This document shows positions 1-11,141 of a stretch of 64,000 bases of DNA, piece after piece. Within the stretch, counting starts at the first letter, position 1; every line of letters starts with the position of its first letter. This DNA comes from Rhizobium sp. 9140 (GTDB lineage: Bacteria; Pseudomonadota; Alphaproteobacteria; Rhizobiales; Rhizobiaceae): contig NZ_FJUR01000001.1 in the NCBI RefSeq assembly GCF_900067135.1, positions 747,501 to 811,500 of the forward strand. Direction: 5' to 3'. Below the pieces are notes generated by a model that searched no databases, had not been told where the DNA came from, and saw nothing but the letters and a program-made list of their open reading frames with translations. A program made the translations under genes and the position numbers.

Positions 1-375
1 CGGTTCACTCTTGTCGACGCGCTCCTGAAAAGGGGGTGTTGATGATGGGGGATCGGTTCTGATGGTTTGCCGGTGAGCGTTGCCTGACCGCGCGCTCTCA
101 GACATGATCTCGAGAAGCTGGTCTTAAGATCTGACCTTGCAGTGCACCGGCGTGCCTGCGGATAAGGCTCAGATCGAACACGTCGATGGCATCTTATTGA
201 AGTCTGGTTGTAAAAGGTAACCAGGCTGTTGTTTCCACGCATATCGTTAGCGTGGGAATGTCATTCGCCGCATCTGCAAAGGTGCCCGGATGGCCAGGTT
301 TTGCACCCCTTCGAGCGCAAGCGAGGAGGAAAGGTTTGCAAGACCCAACAAGGGATGAGCATAGGCAATGAGAAC
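1..375 (+). other. 16S-23S internal transcribed spacer, 3' part
   Basis: This stretch directly precedes the 23S rRNA and carries no convincing ORF. I see no complete tRNA in it; the tRNA-Ile and tRNA-Ala usual in alphaproteobacterial spacers would lie upstream of the window. Its last about 20 bases (from about 353) pair with sequence just after the 23S 3' end, forming the processing stem of the 23S precursor. Assignment is by position and this pairing. Confidence 0.8.

Positions 376-383
<8 letters not shown>
353..383 (+). other. Left arm of 23S precursor processing stem
   Basis: The arm at 353-383 is complementary over about 30 bases, with very few mismatches, to 3262-3292 on the far side of the 23S gene (for example gaacgatcaagt against acttgatcgttc). 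This is the usual long-range stem that brackets pre-23S rRNA and is cut by RNase III. It also fixes the gene ends. Confidence 0.8.
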
Positions 384-3271
<2,888 letters not shown>

Positions 3272-3595
3272 TCCCATTGCCCATGCTCATCGCAAGGTGA
3301 AGGCGAAAGCCTTCGCCGGTCGCCGCGAAGGCAAAGCCTTCGTCGGCTCGATCGCATGTTTTGTCCTCACGCTGTCGCGGCTTTGCCGCTTCGGCTCACG
3401 GACGGCGCGCCCAACGATGGGCGACGCGCCTTGCGCTTGCCAGACCACAGGGTCTGGGTCACAGGCGTCCGGCAAGCACTCCAAAGACGTGTTCAAATCC
3501 AGCGAAACAGACGCCACAGCAAAGTCATAACCGGCTCACTGCTTACAGCTCACCATTCGCCAACAAATCCAGCTTCTCATCGTTTGCCCTTAGCC
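3272..3595 (+). other. 23S-5S spacer
   Basis: About 320 bases between 23S and 5S. It starts with the right arm of the 23S processing stem (to about 3292). It then holds GC-rich short repeats with hairpin potential around 3301-3350, where gaaggc and gccttc units alternate. No tRNA and no credible ORF are visible. Confidence 0.7.
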
Positions 3596-3714
3596 GACCT
3601 GGTGGTTCTGGCGGGGTGGCCGCACCCGTTCCCATTCCGAACACGGCCGTGAAACGCCCCAGCGCCTATGGTACTTCGTCTTAAGACGCGGGAGAGTCGG
3701 TCGCTGCCAGGTCT
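3596..3714 (+). rRNA. rrf: 5S ribosomal RNA
   Basis: A 119-base gene starting gacctggtgg and ending gccaggtc, so the two termini pair as helix I. The conserved loop block ccgaacacggccgtgaaacg (about 3638-3657) and the helix IV-V block cgggagagt (about 3689-3697) are in place. It follows 23S in the usual rRNA operon order. Confidence 0.96.
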
Positions 3715-3771
3715 GCTAAAGGCAAACATCAAACAACATCTTCTCAACACAACCTCAGTCCCTTTCCCTTC

Positions 3772-3848
<77 letters not shown>

Positions 3849-3874
3849 AATCAAATCACACCATGAGAACTCAT

Positions 3875-3908
3875 AAAGCCCCCGGCGCTCTCGCGTGCGG
3901 GGGTTTTG
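3875..3908 (+). terminator. Rho-independent terminator of the rRNA operon
   Basis: Complementary runs cccccg (3879-3884) and cggggg (3898-3903) enclose a GC-rich loop and are followed by tttt (3904-3907). It lies about 30 bases downstream of tRNA-fMet and is the first such structure after the operon. Confidence 0.8.
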
Positions 3909-4299
3909 GCGTTCGGTGCGTTGCACGTTTCCATCAAGCTGAGCCGATAGGGAGAGAGATGAGGACCTTGCACATCCCGCATCTCGTCTCTGATGGCACC
4001 TCACCGTCGTAGACGGCTTGCCGCGGAAAATCGGGCAGGGGAGGCGGAGCATGCATGCGGAAAATGTTTGTTCCCGGGCGTGAGCCAAAGCGGGAGACAC
4101 CTTCCTTCCAACACCACTGAAGCGCGTTCGTCAGGCGCATCTCAAAACCTCTGTCGGTTCATAAGGGAGTTCCGCCACGGGTGGCGCAAGCCGCCTCGCC
4201 TGCTGCTCGTCACCCTTCTGCTTCCGTCATCCCGATGACGTGGCTTCTCTCCTCCGTCGGTCTCCGGAAACGCAGATGTGACGGATAAACGTCGCCCGA
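3909..4299. other. Intergenic region between rRNA operon and IS66 remnant
   Basis: No gene could be supported on either strand. Short ORFs here have no recognisable domain and no ribosome-binding site. The right part could be unrecognisable 3' sequence of the neighbouring transposase remnant. Confidence 0.5.
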
Positions 4300-5165
4300 T
4301 CCGTTCGCTGCCCGCTACCTCGAACATCATTGAGGTCGCGGGCAGCGTGGCCCTGCTGGACCGAAGAACGGTCGAAACACCGAACATCCGGGCGATGGCC
4401 GTCCATCAGGGTCTCGACCACGACGGCATCGCGTGTCGGGGCGGCTTGACGGATGATGGCCTCGCTGCAGTGGGACACCCATTGATGGGAATTGCTCGCC
4501 TCGACCCGCACACCGATTTCATCCGACGCCACGACCGCCGCCCGGCGCAGGGAGGCGATGGCAACATCGCGCTCGGCGACGAATGTTCCTTGGCGCCGGC
4601 GCAGCATATTCATCAGGCCGCCTTGGCCGACGGTCAGTCCGAACAGGTTGGCGACCGCACCTCGAAGCTGCTCGTAGGACGGCGCCTTAAAGGTCATGAG
4701 ATAGGTCGCCACAGCATGCAGCCGCAGTCCGATCGGCATGCCCTTGGCCGCATCCGGCACGGGCGCGGCGTTGAGCATGCCGCAGGACGGACGATACCGC
4801 CAGACGCCGGTGGCGCTCGACGAAGGGCTTGATCTCCGGCAACTCGATGGTCTCATGCTCGCTGACGACCGACACGGGAAAATCGTGTCCCAGGACCGTT
4901 CCGCAGCACGCGCATTGATCGGCACGATGATCGACGACGCGATCGACATGAGCGGTTATCACCCGGCTGTGCCGTTCATGACCAGGCTTGGCTCCGCCGG
5001 GCTCGGGTCGTTCGCGCTGTTCCTTGCGATCCGTCGACGGCGGCTTCGAGGATGCGCCCGACGCTGGATCTTCAGCACCAGATCGATCAGCTCTTCCTTC
5101 GTCAGACGTTGCAAATCACCGCGGTCCAGACCAACAGGAATTCCGTGGTTGCACGCTTTGACAAG
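4300..5165 (-). pseudogene. IS66-family transposase (TnpC type), frameshifted and 3'-truncated
   Basis: Three reading frames on the minus strand together give the N-terminal two-thirds of an IS66-type transposase. First comes the leader helix with LTKEELIDLVLKIQR (about 5100-5055). After a frame change come the SSKPPSTDRKEQRER linker and the zinc-finger segment containing CACCG and ELPEIKPFVERHRRL. After a second frame change near 4790 comes the start of the DDE domain, with YLMTFKAPSYEQLRG and DEIGVRVEAS. The rest of the catalytic domain is absent, and no tnpA/tnpB partners or inverted repeats are visible. Full IS66 transposases are about 450-550 residues, so this is a dead fragment. Confidence 0.8.
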
Positions 5166-5439
5166 GGGGTGAGTAATTACCGCCCTCCGAGGTCATGCCG
5201 TCACTGGGGATATCACCGCACCCATCCGCAAGCTCGGCGAGGCAGAACGGAAGGCGACCAGCCAGGATGCTGCTGACGTCGCCTGGGCACTCGTCAATAT
5301 CCGGACCTACTTTATACCGAAGCGGGCAAAGCGGAAATTCTGACCGAGCACCAGAAGCCTAGTCCGCCAATCACAATAGCCGTGGGCCATTCGTTGCGCT
5401 TACTGTCGATCAGCCCACCACGATCAACCCTGCGAGCCC
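5166..5439. other. Gap with an unidentified plus-strand fragment
   Basis: A plus-strand open stretch at about 5173-5342 reads to a stop and contains APIRKLGEAERKATSQDAAD, then VAWALVNIRTYF. It has no start codon with a ribosome-binding site and I do not recognise it. It may be the 3' end of a gene destroyed when the IS66 element inserted. Nothing else is supported up to the gspK stop codon. Confidence 0.3.
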
Positions 5440-6333
5440 TCATTTCCCGAGTGCATCCTGATCCCAGGCGAGCACCTGAAACGGCGAAGTGGAATGGGCG
5501 CCTGCGGACAAAACGGCGGTAACGCCGACCTCAGGGCGGTTTCTTTCCAACATAAGTTCGACGACGACACGATATGTTCGCGGTGGTTTCGTGTCGATCT
5601 GAGATGCCGCGACGAGCACGAGGTTTGCTATGGCCTGATCGGTTTCTGCCGCCTTCTTCCGCCGAAGCACGACGATTTCTCGAGACGTGGTTTTACCGAT
5701 TCCGGGAATGGCCGCCATGAGAGGCTCCGGCGCGAAAAAGGCTGACAATCGGCCTGTAGGGTTGAAGACTGTGAGAAACGGGCGAAGCCGGGCGATGTCG
5801 TCTCGCGCCATGCCTGGGAGGAAGGCGATATCATCTAGGGCGCGAAACGGGGCGTTGCGGGCGCGCTGGCCGGGCGGTGGGTTGGCTGCTGTGTCGGGGC
5901 TGCCCGGTTGTGGCGTCTCCCCGGGCTCCCGCCAGTCGATGACCCTCGACGCGAAGACCTCCGGGCGCATGGTGGTCAATCCTGAGGCCCGATAGGCCGC
6001 GGCCAGCAGGTCCTTTCCGGAACCGTTCAGGTCCACCTTCCCGGCATCCGAGTTGACCCGTAATGTGACGACGCCCGCATCGAGCCGCAACTGCTGACCA
6101 TCAATACTTTCGAGCGGGCGTTTCAAGATGAAAAGTTGATATCCGGCGAGCGCCACGGCCGACTGGAGAAGCGTTTCCCGCCGAAGATCGCGGCTGGCGA
6201 GATGCGCGGTATCCGTTGCAGCGCGTCCGAGCAAAAGAAGTGCGGCGACCAGGCTCGAAAGCAGGGCGACGACCGCGAGCACCGAGATGAGGATATAGCC
6301 GGAATGTCCTTGAAGGCGTGATGGACCTCTCAT
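5440..6333 (-). CDS. gspK: Type II secretion minor pseudopilin GspK
   Basis: A 297-residue protein of the GspK family, the large minor pseudopilin that sits with GspI and GspJ at the tip of the T2SS pseudopilus. It starts with a short basic leader and a prepilin-like segment (GYILISVLAVVALLSSLVAALLLL, about residues 12-35), processed by the prepilin peptidase in other systems. A large periplasmic domain follows, with the family-typical stretch VNSDAGKVDLNGSGKDLL and a helix-hairpin-helix-like IPGIGKTTSREIV. Its start overlaps the gspJ stop by 4 bases, so it is the last gene of gspG-H-I-J-K. The usual glutamate at position 5 of the mature protein is not evident, which is normal for GspK. Confidence 0.88.
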   Translation of the reverse strand: MRGPSRLQGHSGYILISVLAVVALLSSLVAALLLLGRAATDTAHLASRDLRRETLLQSAVALAGYQLFILKRPLESIDGQQLRLDAGVVTLRVNSDAGKVDLNGSGKDLLAAAYRASGLTTMRPEVFASRVIDWREPGETPQPGSPDTAANPPPGQRARNAPFRALDDIAFLPGMARDDIARLRPFLTVFNPTGRLSAFFAPEPLMAAIPGIGKTTSREIVVLRRKKAAETDQAIANLVLVAASQIDTKPPRTYRVVVELMLERNRPEVGVTAVLSAGAHSTSPFQVLAWDQDALGK

Positions 6334-7103
6334 GGTCGAACGTAGCGCTCCCAGCCCCGGCCGTCATTGGGATCGATCGGCGCTGCACCTGCCGGTGATC
6401 CATTCTCCGGCGTGGACGGATCGTCAGGAACGAGGCTGCAGATTCCCTGTCCGGGTGCAGCGCATCCGGGTTCGGCATCGACGCGGATAGGTACGCGGAC
6501 GCTCCCATGGAGCTTTCCGCGCGAGTCCGCCAAGGCGATGCGAATGGCAACCGGCATGGCGCGGCGGCCGGACCAGCGGTCTGTCAGGGCTTCTTGTCCG
6601 TTGGGAAGGCGTGAGAAATAGGCAAAGCGCACCGTATAGCCCTGTTGGAGAAGCGTGGCGGTCGCTGTCTCGCGGTCCATAACGGCATTTATATCGGTCG
6701 CATCCGGCGGAAGCGAACGTTCCTCGTCCCGCAAATCCGGGCCAACACTGGTCAGGATGACGAGGCGGCTGCCCGTAGCCGCTTCGGACGCCTTCGGGAA
6801 GCGGGCGAAGATCAAGGCCGTTTCCGTCCCCTCGAACACAAAGCCGGCTCCGGCACCTGCCCAGCGTTGGGGCGTCATGGTCTCGATCCTGTCGATCAGC
6901 GTGGAGAAGATGCGGCTTGTTTCCTCGATCTGTTGTGACGTCGAGGCGGTTCGGTCCGAGGCGCGCAGGACGAGCGAAACCAGCGATCCCAGAGCTACGA
7001 GGAGGAGCGCACCGATGGCCATCGCCGTCAGGGCTTCCACAAGCAGGAAACCGGAGGTCGGTGATCCCGGTCGCGGTGGTCGTGGAGACGAGGCGCGCGT
7101 CAA
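6330..7103 (-). CDS. gspJ: Type II secretion minor pseudopilin GspJ
   Basis: A 257-residue pseudopilin with the type IV prepilin signal SGFLLVEALTAMAIG (about residues 17-31): cleavage after Gly and a glutamate at mature position 5. A hydrophobic helix follows. The periplasmic part has the GspJ-like W-R/L pattern and a proline-rich tail. It overlaps gspI by 4 bases upstream and gspK by 4 bases downstream, indicating tight translational coupling. Order and size fit GspJ better than a generic prepilin. Confidence 0.85.
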   Translation of the reverse strand: MTRASSPRPPRPGSPTSGFLLVEALTAMAIGALLLVALGSLVSLVLRASDRTASTSQQIEETSRIFSTLIDRIETMTPQRWAGAGAGFVFEGTETALIFARFPKASEAATGSRLVILTSVGPDLRDEERSLPPDATDINAVMDRETATATLLQQGYTVRFAYFSRLPNGQEALTDRWSGRRAMPVAIRIALADSRGKLHGSVRVPIRVDAEPGCAAPGQGICSLVPDDPSTPENGSPAGAAPIDPNDGRGWERYVRP

Positions 7104-7588
7104 GGTGCACGCTCTTCCGGACGCGCATCTTCGGCGGTCGAAACCCGAATGAGCCGGATGGTCTCAAGGCTCACCACCGCTTCGCGACGGGCATTGAGCG
7201 ACCAGCTGCTGCGCGGCGGAAGGGGCACGGTCACCATCATCCGGCGCGGTGTCCAGTCCACCGGCTTGCCCTCGGCATCCGCCGCCGTGGTAAACGGAAG
7301 GGGAAGAGGTTCGTATCGGATCGACCATGAGAGGCCATCCATGACACCGGCCTGGATGCCGTCGCCGGGATCGCCGCTGATGGGCGCCGTCATCAGCGAT
7401 CGCGCCACCCGTTCCGCGCGCAGACGATCCTGGGCGCGACGTGTCCCCTCGATGGACGCCATCACAGCCTGCTGGATTGCCAGTGTGCCGAAGGCGAGCA
7501 CGAGAAACGCCACAAGCACTTCGATCAGGGTGAAGCCACCCTGTACGCCGCCTTTGCGCATCGGAGACGTTGTTTTAGCGTGGCGCAA
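7100..7588 (-). CDS. gspI: Type II secretion minor pseudopilin GspI
   Basis: A 162-residue pseudopilin with a canonical prepilin site QGGFTLIEVLVAFLVLAFG (about residues 16-34) and Glu at mature position 5. The family motif AxxRAxRVA appears as LRAERVARSL. The longest frame starts at a TTG at 7588, overlapping gspH by 14 bases. An ATG at 7561 is an alternative and leaves only 8 residues before the cleavage site. It lies between gspH and gspJ in the standard T2SS order. Confidence 0.85.
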   Translation of the reverse strand: MRHAKTTSPMRKGGVQGGFTLIEVLVAFLVLAFGTLAIQQAVMASIEGTRRAQDRLRAERVARSLMTAPISGDPGDGIQAGVMDGLSWSIRYEPLPLPFTTAADAEGKPVDWTPRRMMVTVPLPPRSSWSLNARREAVVSLETIRLIRVSTAEDARPEERAP

Positions 7589-8063
7589 CGGATGCCCCCA
7601 GGATGCGGATCATGGCGGTCGGTCCGGAAATGGCGATGCGAATGCGATCGCGTCCGGCGCTCAGCGCCAGCTCGCCGCTGGTCGCCCGTCCGTCTGGAAA
7701 GAATTGAAAGCCGGACGACCGCGCGGGCGAAAGGTTGAGCGCCATCGTCGCGGGCAGGGCGATCTCGCTTGTCGTGCGCGCGGATCGAATGCGTCCAGCA
7801 TCGATAAAGACGGTGGTGGGACGCCCGGAGGCGATGGCCGCATTGCGCTCCATGCGCAGCAGCGCGACGATTTCGAACGCTTTGGAGCGTAGCGCCGTTG
7901 CGCCGGTTTGCGTACGGACGAGCGGCAATCCCAGCGAAGCGAGAAGGCCGAGCACGACGAGAGCCAGCACGACCTCGAGCATCGCGAAGCCGCCCCGTCT
8001 GTCACGCGAGATGGGGCGAGGCGTACGCGAAAAGCTACGCCTATTGGCTGACGATGTCGGCAT
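7575..8063 (-). CDS. gspH: Type II secretion minor pseudopilin GspH
   Basis: About 162 residues from the ATG at 8063, which overlaps the gspG 3' end by about 23 bases. A longer frame to 8153 would run deep into gspG and is unlikely. The prepilin segment is RGGFAMLEVVLALVVLGLL, with Glu at mature position 5. The rest has the GspH/FimT-like pattern: a helix with LLRMERNAAIASGRPTTVFI, then strands with GFQFFPDGRATSG near the C-terminus. GspH occupies the pseudopilus shaft near the tip complex. Confidence 0.85.
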   Translation of the reverse strand: MPTSSANRRSFSRTPRPISRDRRGGFAMLEVVLALVVLGLLASLGLPLVRTQTGATALRSKAFEIVALLRMERNAAIASGRPTTVFIDAGRIRSARTTSEIALPATMALNLSPARSSGFQFFPDGRATSGELALSAGRDRIRIAISGPTAMIRILGASVAPR

Positions 8064-8556
8064 CTGCGCCGCTCCCTCCGGCGACGCCATCGGCACCATA
8101 GGACAGGATCCGGTAGGGCGCCTTGTCGCCCGGAATGGAATATTGATAGGCATTGCCCCACGGGTCGGACGGCACGGCCTGCTGTTGCAGGTAGGGGCCG
8201 TTCCACCCCTGGGCCGAGCCCGGCCGCACGACGAGCGCGGACAGGCCTTCGCTCCTGGAGGGATAGCGGCCCATATCGAGATAGAAGAGGTCGAGCGACG
8301 ACTTGAACGAACTCAGCTGCAAGGCCGCCGCGCGCGTGCGCGAACTGGTGAGGTAGTTGAGGACGCGCGGACCGACGAGACCCATGACGAGGCCGAGGAT
8401 GACGAGGACGACGAGGAGCTCCACCAGCGTGAACCCCCCGGACCGGTCCCGGCGCGCTGGGCGCTGAGAGCGGCGGTGCAAAATTAGACCACGGTAGCGG
8501 CGGGATTGTCCCGCTTCGGGCGGCGTAAAAGTCGGCCACCTATTTCTCTTCTGCAA
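8041..8556 (-). CDS. gspG: Major pseudopilin GspG, 5' end replaced by IS21 sequence
   Basis: The major pseudopilin forms the T2SS pseudopilus. The native part (8041-8464) encodes the class-defining prepilin segment GGFTLVELLVVLVILGLVMG, followed by VGPRVLNYL and the C-terminal calcium-site region with DPWGNAYQYSIPG and SYGADG. The IS21 left end lies at 8465, so the native start codon and part of the leader are lost. By chance the frame stays open into the IS, reaching an ATG at 8556, with TTG and ATT codons nearer. This yields a 171-residue chimera with an unusually long basic leader. Processing by the prepilin peptidase would remove the foreign part. Whether it is expressed is unknown. Confidence 0.8.
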   Translation of the reverse strand: MQKRNRWPTFTPPEAGQSRRYRGLILHRRSQRPARRDRSGGFTLVELLVVLVILGLVMGLVGPRVLNYLTSSRTRAAALQLSSFKSSLDLFYLDMGRYPSRSEGLSALVVRPGSAQGWNGPYLQQQAVPSDPWGNAYQYSIPGDKAPYRILSYGADGVAGGSGADADIVSQ

Positions 8557-8586
8557 TGAGCGCAGGAGGGCCTGGGGATCTATACC

Positions 8587-10083
8587 GTGGAATTATATCT
8601 GAAGGTTCGACTGGCTTGCTCGGAAGGCATGAGCCGGCGTCAGGCTGCAAAGCATTTCAACATATCGCGCGACAGCGTTTCCAAGATGCTGTCCTATTCG
8701 ACGCCACCTGGCTATCAGCGACAATCACCGATCCGGCGGCCCAAGCTGGATGCGTTTGTCTCGACGATCGATCACTGGCTGGACGAAGACAGACAAGTGC
8801 CGCGCAAGCAGCGCCATACGGCCAAGCGGGTGTTTGACCGGCTTCGAGACGAATGCGGGTTCACTGGCGGCTATACGATCATCAAGGATTACATGCGCGA
8901 GCGGGATCAGCGCCGCCAGGAAGTGTTCGTGCCGCTGTCGCATCCGCCCGGCCATGCGCAGGCCGATTTCGGTGAGGCGATGGTGGTCATCGGCGGTGTC
9001 GAGCAGAAGGCGCATTTCTTCGTGCTCGACCTTCCGCACAGCGACGGCTGCTACGTGCGGGCCTATCCGGCGGCAGTGGCCGAGGCCTGGGTCGATGGCC
9101 ATGTCCATGCGTTCGCTTTCTTCGGCGCCGTGCCGCAATCGATCGTCTACGACAACGACCGTTGCCTGGTGGCGAAGATTTTGCCTGACGGCACCCGCAA
9201 GCGCGCGACGTTGTTCAGCGGCTTCCTGTCCCACTACCTTATCCGGGATCGCTATGGCCGTCCCGGCAAGGGCAACGACAAGGGGAACGTCGAGGGTCTC
9301 GTCGGCTATGCCCGGCGCAACTTCATGGTACCGATCCCGCAGTTTGCGACATGGGAGGCGTTCAACACCTTTCTGGAGGAGCAGTGCCGGAAGCGCCAGC
9401 GCGACAGGCTGCGCGGCGAGAGCGAGACGATCGGCGAGCGCTTGCGGCGCGATCTGGCTGCCATGCGCGCCTTGCCAGCCTCGCCATTTGATGCCTGCGA
9501 CCAGGCAAGTGCCAAGGTGACGGCGCAGTCGCTGGTGCGCTACAAGACCAACGACTATTCCGTCCCGGTCGCCTATGGCCATCAGGATGTGTGGGTGCGC
9601 GGCTATGTCAACGAAGTGGTCATTGGTGGCCGTGGCGAGATCATCGCCCGCCATCCTCGGTGCTGGGAACGGGAAGACGTCGTCTTCGATCCTGTCCATT
9701 ACCTGCCGCTGATCGAGCAGAAGATCAATTCGCTGGATCAGGCAGCGCCCCTCCAGGGCTGGGACTTGCCGCAAGAGTTCGCTACGCTGCGCCGGTTGAT
9801 GGAAGGCCGCATGGCCAAACACGGCCGGCGTGAGTACGTGCAGGTCCTCCGCCTGCTGGAGAGCTTCGAACTCGCCGATCTGCATGCGGCGGTGAAGCAG
9901 GCGATCCAGCTTGGCGCCATTGGCTTTGACGCCGTCAAGCATCTGATCCTGTGCCGGGTGGAACGCCGGCCGCCCAGACTGGACCTGTCCATCTACCCGT
10001 ATTTGCCGAGGGCGACGGTCGAGACGACATCGGCGAAGGCGTATATGCGTCTCCTGTCGTCGGATGCGGGAGAAGTCGCATGA
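8587..10083 (+). CDS. istA: IS21 transposase IstA
   Basis: A 498-residue transposase starting with GTG. It has an N-terminal helix-turn-helix (SRRQAAKHFNISRDSVSKML, about residues 16-35) and an RNase-H-like DDE domain. The catalytic residues visible are Asp in QADFGEA (about 127), Asp in VYDND (about 189) and Glu in KGNVEG (about 236). Length and layout match intact IS21-family IstA. Its stop overlaps the istB start by 4 bases (ATGA), the usual coupling. No internal stop or frameshift is seen, so it should be active. Confidence 0.95.
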   Translation: MELYLKVRLACSEGMSRRQAAKHFNISRDSVSKMLSYSTPPGYQRQSPIRRPKLDAFVSTIDHWLDEDRQVPRKQRHTAKRVFDRLRDECGFTGGYTIIKDYMRERDQRRQEVFVPLSHPPGHAQADFGEAMVVIGGVEQKAHFFVLDLPHSDGCYVRAYPAAVAEAWVDGHVHAFAFFGAVPQSIVYDNDRCLVAKILPDGTRKRATLFSGFLSHYLIRDRYGRPGKGNDKGNVEGLVGYARRNFMVPIPQFATWEAFNTFLEEQCRKRQRDRLRGESETIGERLRRDLAAMRALPASPFDACDQASAKVTAQSLVRYKTNDYSVPVAYGHQDVWVRGYVNEVVIGGRGEIIARHPRCWEREDVVFDPVHYLPLIEQKINSLDQAAPLQGWDLPQEFATLRRLMEGRMAKHGRREYVQVLRLLESFELADLHAAVKQAIQLGAIGFDAVKHLILCRVERRPPRLDLSIYPYLPRATVETTSAKAYMRLLSSDAGEVA

Positions 10084-10838
10084 ACACCCAAGCACCCGAG
10101 ATCCTTCTCACCCATTATCTCAAAACCCTGAAGCTGCCGAGTTTCCAGCGCGAGTACCAGAAGCTGGCCCGGCTGTGCGCCACCGAAGGCGTCGATCATG
10201 TCGGATACCTCACCCGGCTTGCCGAGCGGGAGATGATCGAACGGGACCGTCGCAAGGTCGAGCGTCGCATCAAGGCGGCCAGGTTCCCGGTCGTCAAAAG
10301 CCTCGACAGTTTCGACTTCGCCGCCATCCCAAAGCTGAACAGGATGCAGGTGCTGGAACTGGCGCGCTGCGAATGGATCGAGCGCAGGGAGAACGTTATC
10401 GCTCTCGGCCCCAGCGGCACGGGCAAGACCCATGTGGCGCTCGGCCTCGGCCTGGCCGCCTGCCAGAAGGGCCTGTCCGTTGGGTTCACGACAGCGGCCG
10501 CACTGGTCAGCGAGATGATGGAGGCGCGCGACGAGCGGCGTCTCATCCGGTTCCAGAAGCAGATGGCCGCCTACCAGCTGTTGATCATCGATGAACTGGG
10601 CTTCGTGCCGCTGTCAAAGACCGGCGCGGAATTGCTGTTCGAGCTGATCTCGCAACGATACGAGCGAGGCGCGACCCTGATCACCAGCAACCTTCCTTTT
10701 GACGAATGGACGGAAACCTTGGGGTCCGAGCGCCTGACCGGCGCTTTGCTCGACCGCATCACCCATCACGTCAGCATCCTCGAGATGAACGGCGACAGCT
10801 ATCGTCTCGCCCAAAGCCGCGCCCGAAAGGCCGGCTGA
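10080..10838 (+). CDS. istB: IS21 helper ATPase IstB
   Basis: A 252-residue AAA+ ATPase that assists IstA in target selection and strand transfer. Walker A is GPSGTGKTH (about residues 110-118), Walker B is LLIIDELGF (about 167-175), and the sensor-like stretch TLITSNLPFDEW follows. The start overlaps the istA stop. The gene is complete here, and its 3' part is repeated on the other strand at 63792-64000. Confidence 0.95.
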   Translation: MNTQAPEILLTHYLKTLKLPSFQREYQKLARLCATEGVDHVGYLTRLAEREMIERDRRKVERRIKAARFPVVKSLDSFDFAAIPKLNRMQVLELARCEWIERRENVIALGPSGTGKTHVALGLGLAACQKGLSVGFTTAAALVSEMMEARDERRLIRFQKQMAAYQLLIIDELGFVPLSKTGAELLFELISQRYERGATLITSNLPFDEWTETLGSERLTGALLDRITHHVSILEMNGDSYRLAQSRARKAG

Positions 10839-10858
10839 CGCCCTTCGAAAATCGCAAC

Positions 10859-10912
10859 GCGCGCATGAGACCCCCGCTCGGGCCTAAGCCCTCCCGGCGG
10901 TCTCATGCGCGC
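10859..10912 (+). repeat. Large inverted repeat inside IS21, after istB
   Basis: gcgcgcatgagacc (10859-10872) is the exact reverse complement of ggtctcatgcgcgc (10899-10912), and the enclosed GC-rich bases can pair further. It lies 20 bases after the istB stop and is repeated at the second copy (about 63718-63771). It may act as an intrinsic terminator or as insulation against read-through; there is no U-tract. Confidence 0.6.
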
Positions 10913-10970
10913 GCCACAAGTGGCCGACTTTTGCGCCGCCGCGTGGCAGGATTTTACTCCGCCGTTGACA

Positions 10971-11104
10971 GGAGAGATCCGGACCCCGCCGTGATCGCCC
11001 GCCAGGCGGAGGGGCGGGGCATGACCTCGATGCTTGAAGATGGGCTGGCCAAATGCGCCGAGGGCATGACCACCATCGACGAAGTGATCAGGGCGACCGG
11101 ATGA
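10971..11104 (+). pseudogene. gspE: GspE ATPase, 3' remnant
   Basis: Immediately after the IS21 right end, an open frame encodes about 44 residues ending at a stop at 11104. It contains RGMTSMLEDGLAKCAEGMTT followed by IDEVIRATG. This matches the conserved C-terminal end of the T2SS assembly ATPase GspE. Everything upstream, including the Walker A and B motifs and the tetracysteine zinc domain, is missing. The fragment leads directly into gspL with a 37-base gap, so it was the gene before gspL before the IS event. Confidence 0.78.
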
Positions 11105-11141
11105 GGCGCAGGGTCTTGTCTTACCATAAGGCGGCGCGCTC

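Larger units (their letters stand above)
8465..10970 (+). mobile_element. IS21-family insertion sequence, complete copy 1
   Basis: A 2,506-bp element with istA and istB in the standard overlapping order. The ends were set by comparison. The right end (…gccgttgaca at 10970) stops being shared with the second copy exactly there. The left end tgagagcggcgg (8465) aligns with the inverted right end tgtcaacggcgg, both starting with 5'-TG as IS21 elements do. An internal terminal repeat (aaaagtcggccac at about 8527-8539, and again inverted near 10918-10936) adds further support. The flanks gcgc and ggag are not a target duplication, so sequence next to the element was deleted or rearranged. It separates gspG from a gspE remnant. 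Confidence 0.93.

Noticed and set aside
3301..3350. Short alternating repeats in the 23S-5S spacer as a CRISPR-like array
   Set aside because: The units are only about six bases, spaced irregularly, and simply form hairpins; there are no spacers or cas genes.
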